Of a stretch of 64,000 nucleotides of DNA, positions 1-12,256 are shown one piece after another. Under the pieces are notes generated by a model, which saw only the letters and a program-made list of their open reading frames with translations, was not told the origin of the DNA and searched no databases. The number at the start of each line of letters is the position of its first letter. Within the stretch, counting starts at the first letter, position 1. The stretch comes from Mermis nigrescens (taxonomy: Eukaryota; Nematoda; Enoplea; Mermithida; Mermithidae). The position numbers and the translations under genes were made by a program. The stretch covers positions 372,001-436,000 of the forward strand of contig JAVLUZ010000547.1 in assembly GCA_036768485.1 (NCBI GenBank), given 5' to 3'.

Positions 1-6
1 TCGGAC

Positions 7-38
7 TTAACGCGACCATTACTTAATGGTTGCGTTAA
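7..38. repeat. Imperfect hairpin
   Basis: Two 16-base arms (TTAACGCGACCATTAC and its near-complement) lie almost without a loop. A weaker hairpin around GTTCAGGTGAAC follows at about 45-90. It may be the edge of an element that continues left of the window. No gene was seen in 1-1000; the stretch is AT-rich and unremarkable otherwise. Confidence 0.6.
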
Positions 39-1034
39 GGTGACCATTAAAGTTCAGGTGAACCTTTATCAATGGTCGAGTCGAGCAACTGGGCCCAGGC
101 CCCTAGGGGATGGACAAATGTCATAAATGATAAACATAAATGAATTCGATATTGTCAAGCGATTTCCAAGTAATTAGCTATTTAAATTCGAATTCGCTTT
201 AAATTTTCGAGAAGTATTTCTAACAGACAAGGTAGTCATCATTTATTCAAAGCACAACTTTACGCTTATGCTTAGAATACCGCTAGGACGAAAATTCGAC
301 AAAGTAACATGTCTCATCCATTTATTCCGCCCCAGCCCTCAAAGAAATTCCGTTTCTTTCCTCTATGAGAACTTTGGACCGTGCATGAATGCTTATTTGT
401 TTTATCGTTGGCCTTGATTTTGTTCCATCTGTTTTACACAGAGGTATAAGAAGGGTTGAGACTGATTAGGTAGTTTTACCCTTCCCTAAAATTTTGAAAA
501 ACTTGATACTGTGGTGCAATCGTGGGATAACTTAAGGGGTAACTAAAAATTTCGAGTTTATTGCAAAAAAATCACACTCATTCATCCAAATTTTTGATAA
601 ACTTTGGCAGCTATGATTGGAAAATTAATCTTTTTGTAAAGAGTATGCTCATTAGCAATCTTTTGGTCATACTTTGTGATCAGAAATAGGCATTTTCTTA
701 GATAAAATGCAATTTGAAATCGAATTAAATCGCATCATTCCTTCGGAAGCGATATTTTAAGAGGCAGAAAATTATCGATATGACAGTTCAAATGTAATAA
801 AACGCCTAGGACCGCTATTTATTGTATGACCGTTTTTCTCAAATTTTTTCTCTCTGCTTCTCATTTTTTACCTCACGTTTTTTTTGATCGTTTCAAAGTT
901 CTGATTGCGAAATCGGAAGTCACACAGAATGTATTTATGTATGTTTATTAGGTACTTTGAATAGAGCTTTAAAACTCTTGTTAATCAAGATAGTCTACCA
1001 CACATGCACATAGGGGGTGAGGGGGGGGGTATTA

Positions 1035-1302
1035 CCATACGTGGGCAGCAAGAAAATTCTGGGGGGGGTGCAAGATTTTTTTGAAGGTCGAAAAATGGCC
1101 TTAAAAATGGTGGTATGGCGATAAAAACACCATTTTTCGACGTTTCTCATCAAGCACTATCCATTGGCATCAAAAAATTGCAAAAAAGACGAAAAAAATT
1201 TCAAAAATTGAATTCTGGGGGGGTATTTTGATTTCTGGGGGGTATTTTGGTTTCTGGGGGTGCATACCCCCCAAACCCCCCCCCCACGCCCAGGTGTGGG
1301 TA
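1035..1302 (+). repeat. Family B repeat
   Basis: G-rich repeat running from CATACGTGGGCAGCA to CACGCCCAGGTGTGG. The shared core includes a GGTATGGCG block, CGTTTCTCATC, and GAGCACTATCCATTGGCATC or a variant. The ends are weakly inverted (ACCATAGGTGGGC against ACCACACCTGGGC). This copy lies in the upstream part of mRpS34. Confidence 0.8.
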
Positions 1303-2023
1303 TTACCCCCTGAGGGGTCAGCTAGACCGGTACTGTCCGGCGATTTTGAGCAAACAGGTCTTGTTCTGCATCATTTTTGACATCAAAATCAGTAAAAATG
1401 TCAAAATTTTTCCTGCGCCAGATTAGTACTTTTAAGTACTTTTTACTCAAAAAGCGCCCAAAATTGATAAATTTTTGCATTTTTTAGTGTTAAAAGTGAT
1501 ATAATGCAGTCAAAATGGACTAAAAATGCCTTTAAAATGTGTTATTAACACGAAAAAACGTTTTATAGGCTATTTTGACCATTTTGATCATTAAAACAGC
1601 AAAAAAATCGTGAACGTTGAATTTACTGTTTTAGATTTTTGGCATTTCACCCCCCCCCCTGCCGACCCTGACCTTGTGCACCTATGTAGTCTACACTTCA
1701 AAATACAACAACATACTTAGTTTCATAGACAGAGCGAAAATTACTGCCTTCGACTATTTTTTATATCAAGTAAGTGAATCATTAATCTTCGCGCGCAGAC
1801 TTTGTATATTCACTTGAGCTTTCAGTAGTTTTATCAAGGAGTTTCGTAATATTTCTGAATTTATGTGTAGCTGAAAACATCTCATTTCGAATTTCTATGG
1901 AATTTTCAAGAATTTTTGTTATGGTCTGGAAATTAAAGATAGTGACCAATGCTTACATACTCTTGTCTATGGAAAGTCTTCTATTAATGATCGCATGCCG
2001 TGATCACACATGGGCGAGGGGGT

Positions 2024-2285
2024 TACACCCATAGGTGGGCTGCACCAAAATTCTGGGGGTGCGAGATTTTTCTAAGGTCAAAAAATGGAGGTATGGCGGA
2101 AACAACATCATTTTTCAACGTTTCTCATCGAGCACTATCCATTGGCATCAAAAATTACGAAAAAGGCAGGAACATTTTTCAAAAATTGAATTCTGGGGGG
2201 TATTTTGGTTTGTGGGGCGGGGTTTTTTGGTTTCTCGGGGGTGCATACCCCCGTGAACCCCACGCCCTATATGTTTACACCCCCG
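2024..2285 (+). repeat. Family B repeat
   Basis: Second copy of the G-rich family B, 170 bases before the first visible mRpS34 exon. The open frames running through it are read-through of the repeat, not genes. Confidence 0.8.
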
Positions 2286-2456
2286 TAGAAGTTGGAAAAC
2301 CCACGCAGATTACTGTAGAACCCGGAATTCTAATTTAAGTAACATTTTTGGCGATTCCACCCAGTGAGACCTTCCAGAATTTCCTTGCTGCCCACGTATG
2401 GCTGTGACGTATGCTGACTTATTCTTTGATTTTCTATCGCATTTCTATTATTGCAG

Positions 2457-2666
2457 TGGCTTCGACATGGGCGGATTTGGGCCGATTTCGTTTATCGTGG
2501 AAAGCCTTTGGGAGTTTTTGAATTCAATCACCAGTTAGATCGATCTGATTGGCGCCTGGTGCATAAGTGCGACGAAGAAATTTTTAAGAAATGCGAAAGT
2601 CCGTTCGAATGCCGTAGGATTCCAAGCAAAGTGCCGTTGCCCCCATTGCATAGATTCCTTTATCAA
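2457..2666 (+). CDS. mRpS34: mRpS34 internal exon (mitochondrial small-subunit ribosomal protein mS34)
   Basis: This exon codes for 70 residues of mitochondrial ribosomal protein S34, a metazoan-specific protein of the small mitoribosomal subunit that works in the mitochondrial matrix. The visible block HGRIWADFVYRGKPLG, then DWRLVHKCDEE, then VPLPPLHRFL matches, in order, the remembered human MRPS34 segments HGKAWGILTFKGK, DWRLVPKHEEE and VPYPPLLRAM. It follows a strong acceptor (TATTATTGCAG) and ends at a GTAAAT donor, giving a phase 0 start and end. About the first 85-90 residues expected for the family are not in the window, so the gene begins to the left. The next exon lies 10.6 kb downstream. 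Confidence 0.86.
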
Positions 2667-3043
2667 GTAAATTTTATTGGAAACATTTCCGCTTCTTTGC
2701 GCCTCTTCATACTTACACAGGGTGTTTCAAAGAAACGTTGCACTACTGAAAAAGGTATACTGTAACATATACTTAATATGAGCCATTGAAACTTTGCAAG
2801 AGTGTAGTACAATGCTCGTTCGCTTATTTGATGGAATTTCAAACTATAGGAAAGATTTTTCCTCTTTCTAAGGCCCTTTCCCTAAAACTACTCAGTTTGA
2901 GTATTGGCGCAAGAATTTTTTGAAGATTTTTGCCGAAATGACAATATCTGACGTTTCGTAGAAAAAATAGAACAACAATTTTGCTACAGAATGTGAATAA
3001 TAATATAATTTAGTTGAAAAAACAAATTATTGCGGCTGGAAAT

Positions 3044-3465
3044 CAGTGTTTTTCTGTATTCGGCAAAGATTTTTCCCGATGTGCAAAGACTTTTGGGGAT
3101 TGTCTTTGTATATACATGTACAAAGATTTTTGGGAAGACAAAAACTACAAAAAGGTTTGAAATTCGCAAAAATTTTCGGCGGTTATGAGTAATTGTGTGT
3201 TCTATATATCTTTTAAATGTCAGAAATTGCATTTTGAAAGGAAAAATGTCATATTTTTTTCGATTGTTTGTCATTTTTGCCCTCAGAAACCCAGAAATTA
3301 GCTAAATTACATACATTACCAAAGGCCGAACAACTGTTTTTGCTACACTAAAATCGCTACTGTACCATATTATAGTACCCTAAAGTTTGTGTGTACAAAA
3401 TGTACAAAGACTTTTAGATACCATCTTTATACATGTACAAACTGACCTTGTACAAAAAAACACTG
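3044..3465 (-). mobile_element. Family A hAT-like MITE, single copy
   Basis: 422 bp element whose left end is CAGTGTTTTTCTGTATTCGG and whose right end is ACAAAAAAACACTG. It is flanked by CTGGAAAT (3036-3043) and CTGGAAAC (3466-3473), an 8-base duplication with one mismatch. The inside carries paired motifs of the type CTTTGTACATGTACAAAG. Confidence 0.85.
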
Positions 3466-3499
3466 CTGGAAACATCTGTCAACAAAAAATCAGGGACTC

Positions 3500-5150
3500 C
3501 GTCGTTCAGTTCCGCTCCTCTTCGAAGCTGATAGAGGTAATGGTGAGTCCCGCTTACTGTATTTTTACAGAAAAACTATTTAAATGTGTCAAATAAAATT
3601 TATTGTGTTTGTTGCTAATGTTCGTGTCTCCTGTTATAAAAATTTCAGCAGTCTACGTACATTTGTTAACAAATTATTAGCGACGATCTCAATTTTTGCA
3701 AAAATTTTTTGGAAAATTTTTTACGCCAAAATTTGAACTACGTAGTTTCAGGAGAAATGCTCTCGTCTTTTGACGAACGTTTCGCCTTTTACGAAATTTT
3801 GCCAAACAAGCAATCAAACATTGGACTACACTCTGGTATAGTTTCACTCGCTAATTTTGAACATATGTTACAGTCAGCGTTTTTTAGCACGACCCCCATT
3901 AGCAACAGTGCTAATGCAAATTTTTTCCTTTAGTACGGGATAGATTACATTAGCACACCAGTTTTTTTACCCGTATAATACCTACATATATAGTGTCAGC
4001 AATGCATGTCCTTTTTTAAAATAGCTGTTTAAGAATGCAATGTTATTCTGCAGATCATTGTTTTTTGCTGATCAATGTTTTTCTTTAAATAAATCAAGAA
4101 ATTCATGCTAAATCACAATTATTGGTTTCCTAATGAAACTTAGAAACTGAAACCTTTGTACCTATTACAACATCAAAAATGATAATGCGGTTGCCTTATA
4201 CTGATTTGATATAAAAACAAGTCACTGCGCTTATGAATTGAACGATAAATGAACATAAAGAAGCCAATTTTGTCTTCAAACAACATAAAACAATGCAAAG
4301 TTGTCACAAAGTAATTATTATGTGCTAGAAATCGTTAAATAAATAGGCGAGATGAATGCTAAATCTTTTAGGTTGTACGCAGATTGATGGTGGAGTGTTG
4401 AAATCGCGCGCTTGGGGCTAAATACACAGTAAATATGACACTCGGCGCGAAGTGCCGAAAAGTTTTTGGCTATTTTTCGCCAAAAAATACGTTAGAAAAT
4501 GTTAAAATTACTGCAATTTCGCCACAAAAAAACGTCTTCGTATCCGTTAGCACGTCGTACTGACTGCCAAAATTTTCATTAGCACGGGGCAACTTTCATT
4601 AGTGTGGTGCTAAAAACCGTGGTATACCTTTTTTATGTGTGTATCGTTTTTAAAATACCTGATATATAGGTAATGGCTTCTTCACTTTACTTTTATTTAT
4701 TTTGTTTTTCAACAATCTGCCATTAGGATGGTAAAATTTGAACTTTTCGAAGCAAAATTATTTCAACTGAAATTGACAAATACCTTCAATTATAAATGTT
4801 TGACCTACCTGACCTACAAAGGTGCTTTGAAGTCAGAATTTTTCTTTCGCTCCCCCACTTGTCTATCTTCAACTCTTCTGCTTTTTTTAACAAGAATTCG
4901 GATTCTTTTAATAGAAGTTTTTGAAATACCAATTTCTAGGCTTAAAATATACACTGGTTGAAAACCAGACATGCACAACATGCGAATTCTAGGGGATGAA
5001 ATTTTAAAGTGCTTTTTTGACCTGAAAATGGCGAATATGGGTTAAAAAGATCGTTTTTGGCGTTTCTGGTGATGCTCAATCTTCCTAGAGCATAAAAACA
5101 TTGAAAAATTAAAATAATGAAAAAATCGAATAAATTGCTAAAGAATATGT
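3500..5150. other. mRpS34 intron, no gene seen
   Basis: AT-rich intronic sequence. The only structure noted is a GGCGCGAAGTGCC palindrome near 4443. No exon with conserved coding content was recognised. Confidence 0.5.
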
Positions 5151-5401
5151 AAAAAATTTTATATGGTGCGAAGTGACGAAAATTGAACGCTTTTGAGCAA
5201 ACAGGTGCTAGAAACGCTGATCACAGCGACTTTTCTTCGAACCTTTCGGATCGCGATCTGGGGAGGGGTGAAAACTTGTGGTGCGAATCCCCCTAAATCA
5301 TGTATGTGTACTGAAAACCTATTTTTTCCTGTGTACTGTAAAGTGCAGATGCAGATATGTATACGCATCCTCAAACTGAGAGGTCTTGTAACACGCAATC
5401 C

Positions 5402-5620
5402 ATACAAGTAACGGCTCGAAATTTTGGGAGGGGGTCCTCGACCATTTTTAGGAGGAGGGTAGATGACCTCCAATTTTTGGCCAAAATGGTCAAAAAAACG
5501 CTTAAAAATGGCCAAAAAATTCCATTTGTTTCTAAAAATGTGGGGGTCAAAAATTTTCTTGTTCTGGGGGGACGACCTATTTTGGGTGGGGATTACCCAA
5601 TCCCCCTCTTACACGTATGA
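5402..5620 (+). repeat. Family E TIR-like repeat
   Basis: G-rich repeat of about 215 bp running from AAGTAACGGCTCGAAATTTT to CCCTCTTACACGTATG. Its ends read as CATACRTGTAACNG inverted repeats. Related copies lie at 15800, 23750, 28108 and 62900. Confidence 0.6.
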
Positions 5621-5871
5621 CGCAATCTAACCAGCGTTTTTCCTCTCGAGCTTGAAGTTTAAAGACTAAAAAATCACGACGCATATGTGAGTATATACAA
5701 CTAGGATTAACAACATTTCAGATGCAGGTTTTTTTGCTTGTCATACTTTTTCTCGATTCGACCTCTGTTCAATGAATTTCTTTCAGGATATAAATTGAAC
5801 AGTGATTTCTCGTGCAAAAAGTCTTTTATAATTAAGGCTAGAAATTATCCTATACATCCGATGTCTTTGGA

Positions 5872-6133
5872 GCTCACCTGGGCGTGGGGAGTTTGGGGGT
5901 ATGCACCCCCTCCCCCGAGAATCCAAAACTCCCCCCCAGAAACCGAAATACCCCCAGGATTCAATTTTTGAAATTTTTTCTTGTTTTTCTCGCAATTTTT
6001 TGATGTCAATGGATAGTGCTCGATGAGAAACGTTGAAAAACGGTGTTTTTTCGCCAAACCACTATTTTTAAGGCTATTTTTTTATCTTAGAAAATCTTGT
6101 ACCCCCCTCCCCAGGATTTTGATACCGCCGACC
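5872..6133 (-). repeat. Family B repeat, target of a family C insertion
   Basis: Reverse-orientation family B copy. The end nearest the mRpS34 start side is cut by the family C element at the site CGCCGACC, which reappears at 11501-11508. Confidence 0.75.
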
Positions 6134-6554
6134 CATAGTTTCCCAAGGTCCAGAGTTGAGGGAAGGGTGAAATCCCATAATGGGGGACCAGTAAATTAAG
6201 TAGTGTCTTTGTATGAGCGAACAAATTTTTGTAGATATTTTATATAAATATATTGATAAACATACACATTTTTACATACTGCCAGTGTGTGACCTGCAAC
6301 CGGCATGCAGTCCTAAACAGTTTTTTTGTGCAAGATACCTTTTTACGTGTACAAAGATGGTATCCAAAAGTCTTTGAACATTTTGTATATGCAAATTTTT
6401 GTGTACTATTATAGTATGGTATTGTAGCGATTTAGTGTGGTAAAACGGGGTTTTTCGACCTTTGGTAGTGTATCTTAGCTAATTCCTGGGTTTCTGAATA
6501 TTTGAAATTTTTCCATTCTAGATGCAAAATCTACTATTTTAAAGATATTAGGAC

Positions 6555-7003
6555 CAGTGCTTTTTTTGTACAAGGTCCGTTTGTACATGTACAAAGATGG
6601 TCCCTAAAAGTCTTTGTACATTTCATACACACAAATTTTTGGGTACTATAATATGGTACAGTAGCTATTTTAGTGTGGCAAAAACAGAGTTGTTCGACCT
6701 TTGGTTACGTATTTTAGCAATTTCTAGGTTTCTGAGGGCAAAAATCAATAATAATCGTCTCAAAAGGGCGCGAAGCGCCAAAAAATTTGGCATTTTTCCT
6801 TTCAAAATGCAATTTCTGAAATTATAAAGATATATAGAACACACAATTGCTCATTTCGGCGCGGAGCGCCGACAATTTTGGCGAATTTCGAACCTTTTTT
6901 TGCAGTTTTTGTCTTCCAAAAATTTTTGTACATGTACAAAGACGGCCCCTAAAAGTCTTTGTACATCGCGAAAAATCTTTGCCGAATACAAAAAATAACC
7001 GTG
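6555..7003 (+). mobile_element. Family A element nested in family C
   Basis: 449 bp copy running from CAGTGCTTTTTTTGTACAAG to AATAACCGTG. Flanks ATTAGGAC and TATAAGAC are decayed copies of a target site TATAGGAC that belongs to an older family A-like block. The element therefore jumped into a relative of itself. Confidence 0.75.
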
Positions 7004-8689
7004 TATAAGACAGACAATTACTGATGCGCCGAAAATTTCCGGGAATTTTACACCTTTTACAGTTTTTGTCTCTCCAAAAATCTTTGTGCATGTACAAAGA
7101 CGGTCCTGAAAAGATTCTGTACATTATGACAAATCTTTGCCGAATACAGAAAACCGTGGCCCTAAATGTGATAATTCGGCTTGAATTTAGTTGATAATAT
7201 TAGTTCGGCGCGAAGCGCCGAAATTTTATCAGCTTCTGATGAATTTTACACATAAAACTCGACTGAGAAAGCTAAAACAACTTGTACTACAAAATCAGAA
7301 ATATTACAGATATTGAAATATGCCAATTAAATCTGGTAATAAGCACCACTGTGCTTAGAAATCCAATGCAACATCAAGATAAATTCGTCAATTTTATCTT
7401 TGAACGGCAAAAAAGTGCAAAGTTATTAAATAGTACTTATTTTGCATAAAATTCTTAAAAACGGTATAAATAGGTACAAAAGATATTTAAATCTGCATAA
7501 AGATGCCTAGATTACACAAAAATTGATTTAGGAGTGTTTATTTCCCCTGCTTCAATCTAAATACAGTATATTAGCGATATTTTGCGCGAAGCGCCGAAAA
7601 TTTTTGAAATTGAAATTTCCTAAAATATACTGAAAAACGATATAATTAATATCACTTTGCCCAAGCAGGTATTTTAACATTGGGGTCATTCCATGTCAAG
7701 TGGTTTAGTGGTCCACGCTCAACGTGTTCAATTTTGCTGAAACTTGGTGTAAGTATGGAACCTTTTAGAAATGAAGCTCTGCAAAATTTTAAATCATAAT
7801 ATCAAGTATTTGGGAAACTATGGCCTTCCATTTGGAGGCCTTTTTGATGAATTGGTCAAGAAACCAAAGAAGAGTCAATTTTTGACTCCTTGTAACTGCA
7901 ATTCAAAAGCAAGTAGGTACCTCTTATTCCAATATCTTGTTCAGCTTTTTACTGTGAATCCGAAAAACGCAGAGTGACGAGAGCAAATCCATTTTAGGAG
8001 TCAGCAACATGGGTCAAAGTGCCCAACAAAATCTGTGGCAGAAGCGTATATTAAATATTAGTCCTTCCTTTAGGGCCAAATATCTCAAGAACAAAAAATG
8101 AAGGGAGGCCAATACTTGGTGAATGTGTCAAAGGTATCCATGACAGTACCCTGCCGGACTATTTCTATTCACAGCCACTTATCTGGGATTATATTAGAGC
8201 ATAAACGTGGTGCCAAATATGCAATTGTCAAAAACTAAGCTATGTTCAGACTCAAATAAACTAATTTACGTCATCTCAAACCTTGTTTTCCTTGGTAACA
8301 TTAGAAAGAGCACATTTTCATCTACTTGAGTCAACTTATTTCATTTTGGATTCGCTTTAACTAAGGGATGAAAAATATGGTTAAATCTTATGAAAAATCA
8401 CTCGTAATACACTAATTGCAGTAAACTGGTGCAATGTGCTGACTCGACCACAAGGATGCCAATCAATAATTTGAGCTTCCTTACAAATATTGAACTATCA
8501 AATGAATTTATCAGCTATAAGCGTCCACTTAAATGAAAACAACTGGGCCACAAATCAATGCAATAAAATGAAAATTGATATATGCACTGAAACAGCTGTA
8601 TAAAGCTATATAATTATGGTAATAAATTCCTGGGCAGCTTTCACATCTGTGCAGCATATAATGCTCTGATTCTAGGCTACAGACAATCT

Positions 8690-8786
8690 TTGCTAGATGA
8701 GCTTGATAATCAATTTTGTACTGCTTGCATTAAGCAGTAACTTGACATTTTGACGAATTGCACGCGCGCACACACACACACACGCA

Positions 8787-8871
<85 letters not shown>

Positions 8872-9240
8872 ACACAAACTGAATGTATTCCAGCTGTTCC
8901 AACCGTAACGTACCATTTTGGCCGCAATGTACAAAATTTAGACAATCCAATTTCTGGCCTATTTTGATTTTGATATTCAATGAACATTTCATTTAAATTG
9001 CTAAGCAGTAAGCATTTCTCTACTTGTTCCTTACCATTAGCATTCCTGATTGAAACAGAATCCTTCTTTCCAAGGCATAGTCGACTACATTCGTCATCCT
9101 CATAGAAATTTGTGACCATCTGTTTTATAGATTCAAAAATTGGTCTACCTTGCTTCTTTGCTGGTATTGCTAGAATACCATTTGCAGTCTTCAGCTGCCT
9201 TGCATCCTTGACCATTCGTTCAGAAACGTTGAACTCTATT
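8690..9240 (-). pseudogene. Transposon protein remnant interrupted by (CA)n expansion
   Basis: Same family as the 9551-9967 remnant. A helix-turn-helix-like stretch (EFNVSERMVKDAR) is followed by GILAIPAKKQG, FYEDDECSRLC, GKKDSVSIR and GLSKFCTLRPKW. The protein then reads VTVGTAGIHSVCVC and runs straight into a Val-Cys microsatellite encoded by (GT)n. After the array, IRQNVKLLLNA continues the expected HQNVKLM motif, but in a different frame. It is therefore a pseudogene, disabled at least by the repeat expansion. The role of the family is unknown to me beyond its association with transposons. Confidence 0.6.
8761..8877. repeat. (CA)n microsatellite
   Basis: About 117 bases of CA dinucleotides with a few CG variants at the left end. 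It sits exactly where the transposon protein encodes HSVCVC. Confidence 0.97.
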
Positions 9241-9550
9241 GATGTTTGTTTTATGAACCAGCTGCCAGGAGCTAGTGTCTAAAATTGTTTAGTCAATTTA
9301 AAAATTCCTCCAGATTAAGTCGTCCTGCAGCTGCAATTTGGTGTGCAACAGTTTCCCGAACCTGACTAAATTTTTTTGCTTTGCATAACTGCACTTATTC
9401 TATAAACTTATGCGCCAAAATTTCAAAGGTGAGGGACCAAGGGATGTCAGGCTTGAATCCATTTTTCTGCAATATTGGAATCCTCATTCAAATTGTCACT
9501 GAAATTTTCATCCTCATAATCATCAGAACAAGAGGATGCTGAAAGTAATG

Positions 9551-9967
9551 CTACAGATTTACTCTTCGGCAATTTGGACACAATTTCGGACCAGGCTTCA
9601 CTTCCGCTTTTGTTATCTCCTCTAGTCTGTCACCTGTGGCTGTATTAACAAGGCATAATCCTTTTCTTTCTGAATGACCTTTTTTCTGGAAAGGATTGCA
9701 ACACGTTTTTTTTTGAAGAAATTCATTTCTTGGCAAAATTGTGGCTTCTTGATGTAAACAAATCAGCAAGTGGTCATCAGTAGATATACCACTAAACCGA
9801 TGTATGAGATCTTTATCTTCTAAGCTGAAATGAGTTATGAGTTTTAGCTTGCTTGGGGCTGAATTAAACGATTTTAAATAGCATTCAGAATTGCTGGCTC
9901 GTCCAATGCTACATTCTGAAAGCTCCTCCTTAGCGGCGTGGTTATCCATAATCATGGGAAATACCAA
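9551..9967 (-). pseudogene. Transposon protein remnant, N-terminal cysteine-containing part
   Basis: An open frame of 138 codons inside the long-TIR transposon. It contains KKTCCNPFQKK followed about 40 residues later by VKPGPKLCPNC. As I recall, the CCDPF and PGQKLCxxC pair occurs at the start of an uncharacterised protein family that is abundant in transposon-derived gene models of Hydra, sponges and arthropods; no database was consulted. The cysteine pairs could form a metal-binding site. The frame ends at a stop right after the second pair, and the downstream part continues at 9240-8690, so the gene is probably broken or interrupted by an intron. Confidence 0.55.
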
Positions 9968-11970
9968 TTAATTATTCAAATAAAATCAAATTTTATTCTA
10001 AAAGGAAAAGTATCAATATGAAACTTCTAGGGTGTAATTAACAACAGAAATGTGTGGTCCCTGTCTGAGTGGAAAGTAATGAGAAAGTTGCATTATTTGA
10101 CAATGTGGTGGACTACAAGCAATTTTTCATCAAGTTTAAGCTTATTTTTATTCATTATTTGAAACGAATCCAAAATGAACTTACTCGATTCTAGTAGATA
10201 AAAATGTGCTCTTTCTATTGGTACCAAGGAAAACATCATTTGACGTGACGTAAGTCACTTTGTTTGAGGCTGAACATAGCTCATTTTTTGGCAATTGCAT
10301 ATTTGGCATTATGTTAATGCTGTGATATAATTCTAGATAAGTGGCTGTGAATAAAGATAATCTGACAGGGCACTGTCCTGAATACCTTTGATACATTTAC
10401 CAAGTAATGGCCTCCCTTTGTATTTTCTTCCGAAGATATTTGGCCCTAAAGGAAGGACTAATATGTGATATACGCTTCCGTGACAGTTTTTGATAGGCAT
10501 TTTGACCCATGTTGCTGACTCCTAAAGTGAATTTGCTCTCGTCAAACTGCGTTTTTCGGATTCAGGGTGAAAAGTTGAACAAGACATGGGAGTAAGAGGT
10601 CCCTCATCGATTTTGCCTTGTAGTAACAAAGAGTCAAAAATTGACTTTTGTTCAGTTTCTCCGCGGATTTATCAAAAAGCCCTCCAAATGGAAGGCCATA
10701 GTTTTCAACACATTTGATATTATGATTTGAAATTTTGCAGCGGTTCATTTTTATGGTGGATTTGAAGCCACACCAAGTTTCAAAGAAATTGGTAATGGTC
10801 AGCGTGGATACCTTTAAAAATTAGACCATTTGGGATGGAATGACCCACTGTATAAAAATGGCTCCAAAAATTGCACGGGCCGAAATTGATTTTTGGCAAA
10901 ACCTGCATTCATTGGCCATTTTTAGGTGCGTTTTTGCGATTTCCGGCCGAAAATTCGTGATCATTTACCCCCTCTCCCATAAAAATGGCCGAAAACCATA
11001 CGTGTAACAGGGGGTTTGGGGAATTCCCCATCCAACCAGGGTTGGACGTCCTCCCCACACCCTTCTATCCAACGTCAGAAAATTTTGACCCATCCTCCCC
11101 ATTTTTGGCGAAAATTTGCGCTTTTTTGACTATTTTTAGGTGCTTTTGCCATTTTTGACATAAAATTAGAGTCGCTAATCCCCCTCCTTCTAAAAATGGC
11201 CAGGGACCCCTACCCGAAATTTCAAGCCGTTACATGTATGCCGAGGAGCCCCTCCCGAAAATTTGGAGCTGTTGCATGCATGTTTTATAGTGATAGTTAG
11301 TCTATTCACTCTTGCTTACATTCAAAAATACTGTATCACTTTGTGAAATTCTGATAGTTAGCTGCACTTTTGCCATAGTAAAAATTAACTTCAAAAATTG
11401 TTCAAAAGGTTTTCACCAAAAATCATCTGACAGTGACTTGAGTCTTGCACCCTGAGAGGAGGGTAATAACCCTCCCTCACCCCCCCTTTGGGAATGTGTG
11501 CGCCGACCTAAGCTTTGGAAATGTGTCTAATGGGAAAGTCGTTTAAATAAGCGCAACGTACTACTTGAACGAGTACAACTTGCTCTAGCTTGATGTGATA
11601 TTATAAGTTTTCGATACAAAGTGGTTTTACTCTGGGAAAAGTTTAGGCAATTTTTAAAGCTATTCCTGCTTCAATCTTTTTCAGTTTTCGAGAAAACGCA
11701 GTCATGTATTCAGAGCAGATTGCAGGTCATCGTATGTAATAACACTTAGAATTCATTATTTTTAATCTAGAACTGGCCATCAATTAGAAAATCAGGTTTA
11801 ATATGAGGCCAACAATATTCTTAGTAAATCAGCTTTTCATATTTTTTCAATCACAAACTGCGCCTTTCGACGCCTATGTACCTATCAAACGGTATGCTAT
11901 TGCTTAAAATTATATGCGTTTAGACAGAATATGAAGCCCATACGTACGTGCAACGGCTGGAAATTTCGGT

Positions 11971-12218
11971 TGATGGGACCATAGGTGGGCAGCACCGATA
12001 TTCTGGAGGTGCAAGATTTTTCAAAGGTCAAAAAATGGCCTTAAAAATGGTAACATTGCGAAAAAACACCATTTTTTAACGTTTCTCATCGAGTACTATC
12101 CATTGGCATCAAAAAATTGCGAGAGAAAAAACAAAAAAATTTCAGAAATTGAATTTTGGGGGGTATTTCGGTTTCTGGGGGTGCATACCCCGAATTTCCC
12201 CCACGCTCAGGTGTGGAT
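11971..12218 (+). repeat. Family B repeat
   Basis: Forward copy (CATAGGTGGGCAGCACC to CACGCTCAGGTGTGG), 30 bases before a family A insertion. Confidence 0.8.
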
Positions 12219-12256
12219 GGGATGGGATTCGTCCAGCCATTTGGGGGGGGGTGAAT

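Larger units (their letters stand above)
7683..10846 (-). mobile_element. 3.2 kb DNA transposon with about 680 bp inverted repeats
   Basis: Begins GGGTCATTCCATGTC and ends GGATGGAATGACCC. Outer arms of about 680 bp (7683 to about 8350, and about 10165 to 10846) are inverted copies of each other at roughly 80% identity by eye. Flanks ATTG and ACTG suggest a 4-base target duplication. The empty site is visible in the second family C copy near 24110. The middle, read on the minus strand, holds two damaged coding pieces and a (CA)n array. The superfamily is not assigned. Confidence 0.85.
6134..11500 (+). mobile_element. Family C hAT-like element with nested insertions
   Basis: Ends are CATAGTTTCCCAAGG and the complement of CACACATTCCCAAAGG. 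The element is flanked by the perfect 8-base duplication CGCCGACC (6126-6133 and 11501-11508). The sequence resumes after the inserted 7683-10846 element, as shown by the uninterrupted copy at 23481-25179. A family A element is also nested at 6555-7003. Without the 3.16 kb insertion it is about 2.2 kb. No transposase was seen in the element's own sequence. Confidence 0.85.

Noticed and set aside
2000..2338. 112-codon open frame on the + strand
   Set aside because: It lies within a family B repeat; the same peptide pieces recur at every copy of the repeat.
8693..8992. Val-Cys and Thr-His rich frames
   Set aside because: They are translations of the (CA)n microsatellite; only the short flanks are meaningful and are described with the transposon remnant.
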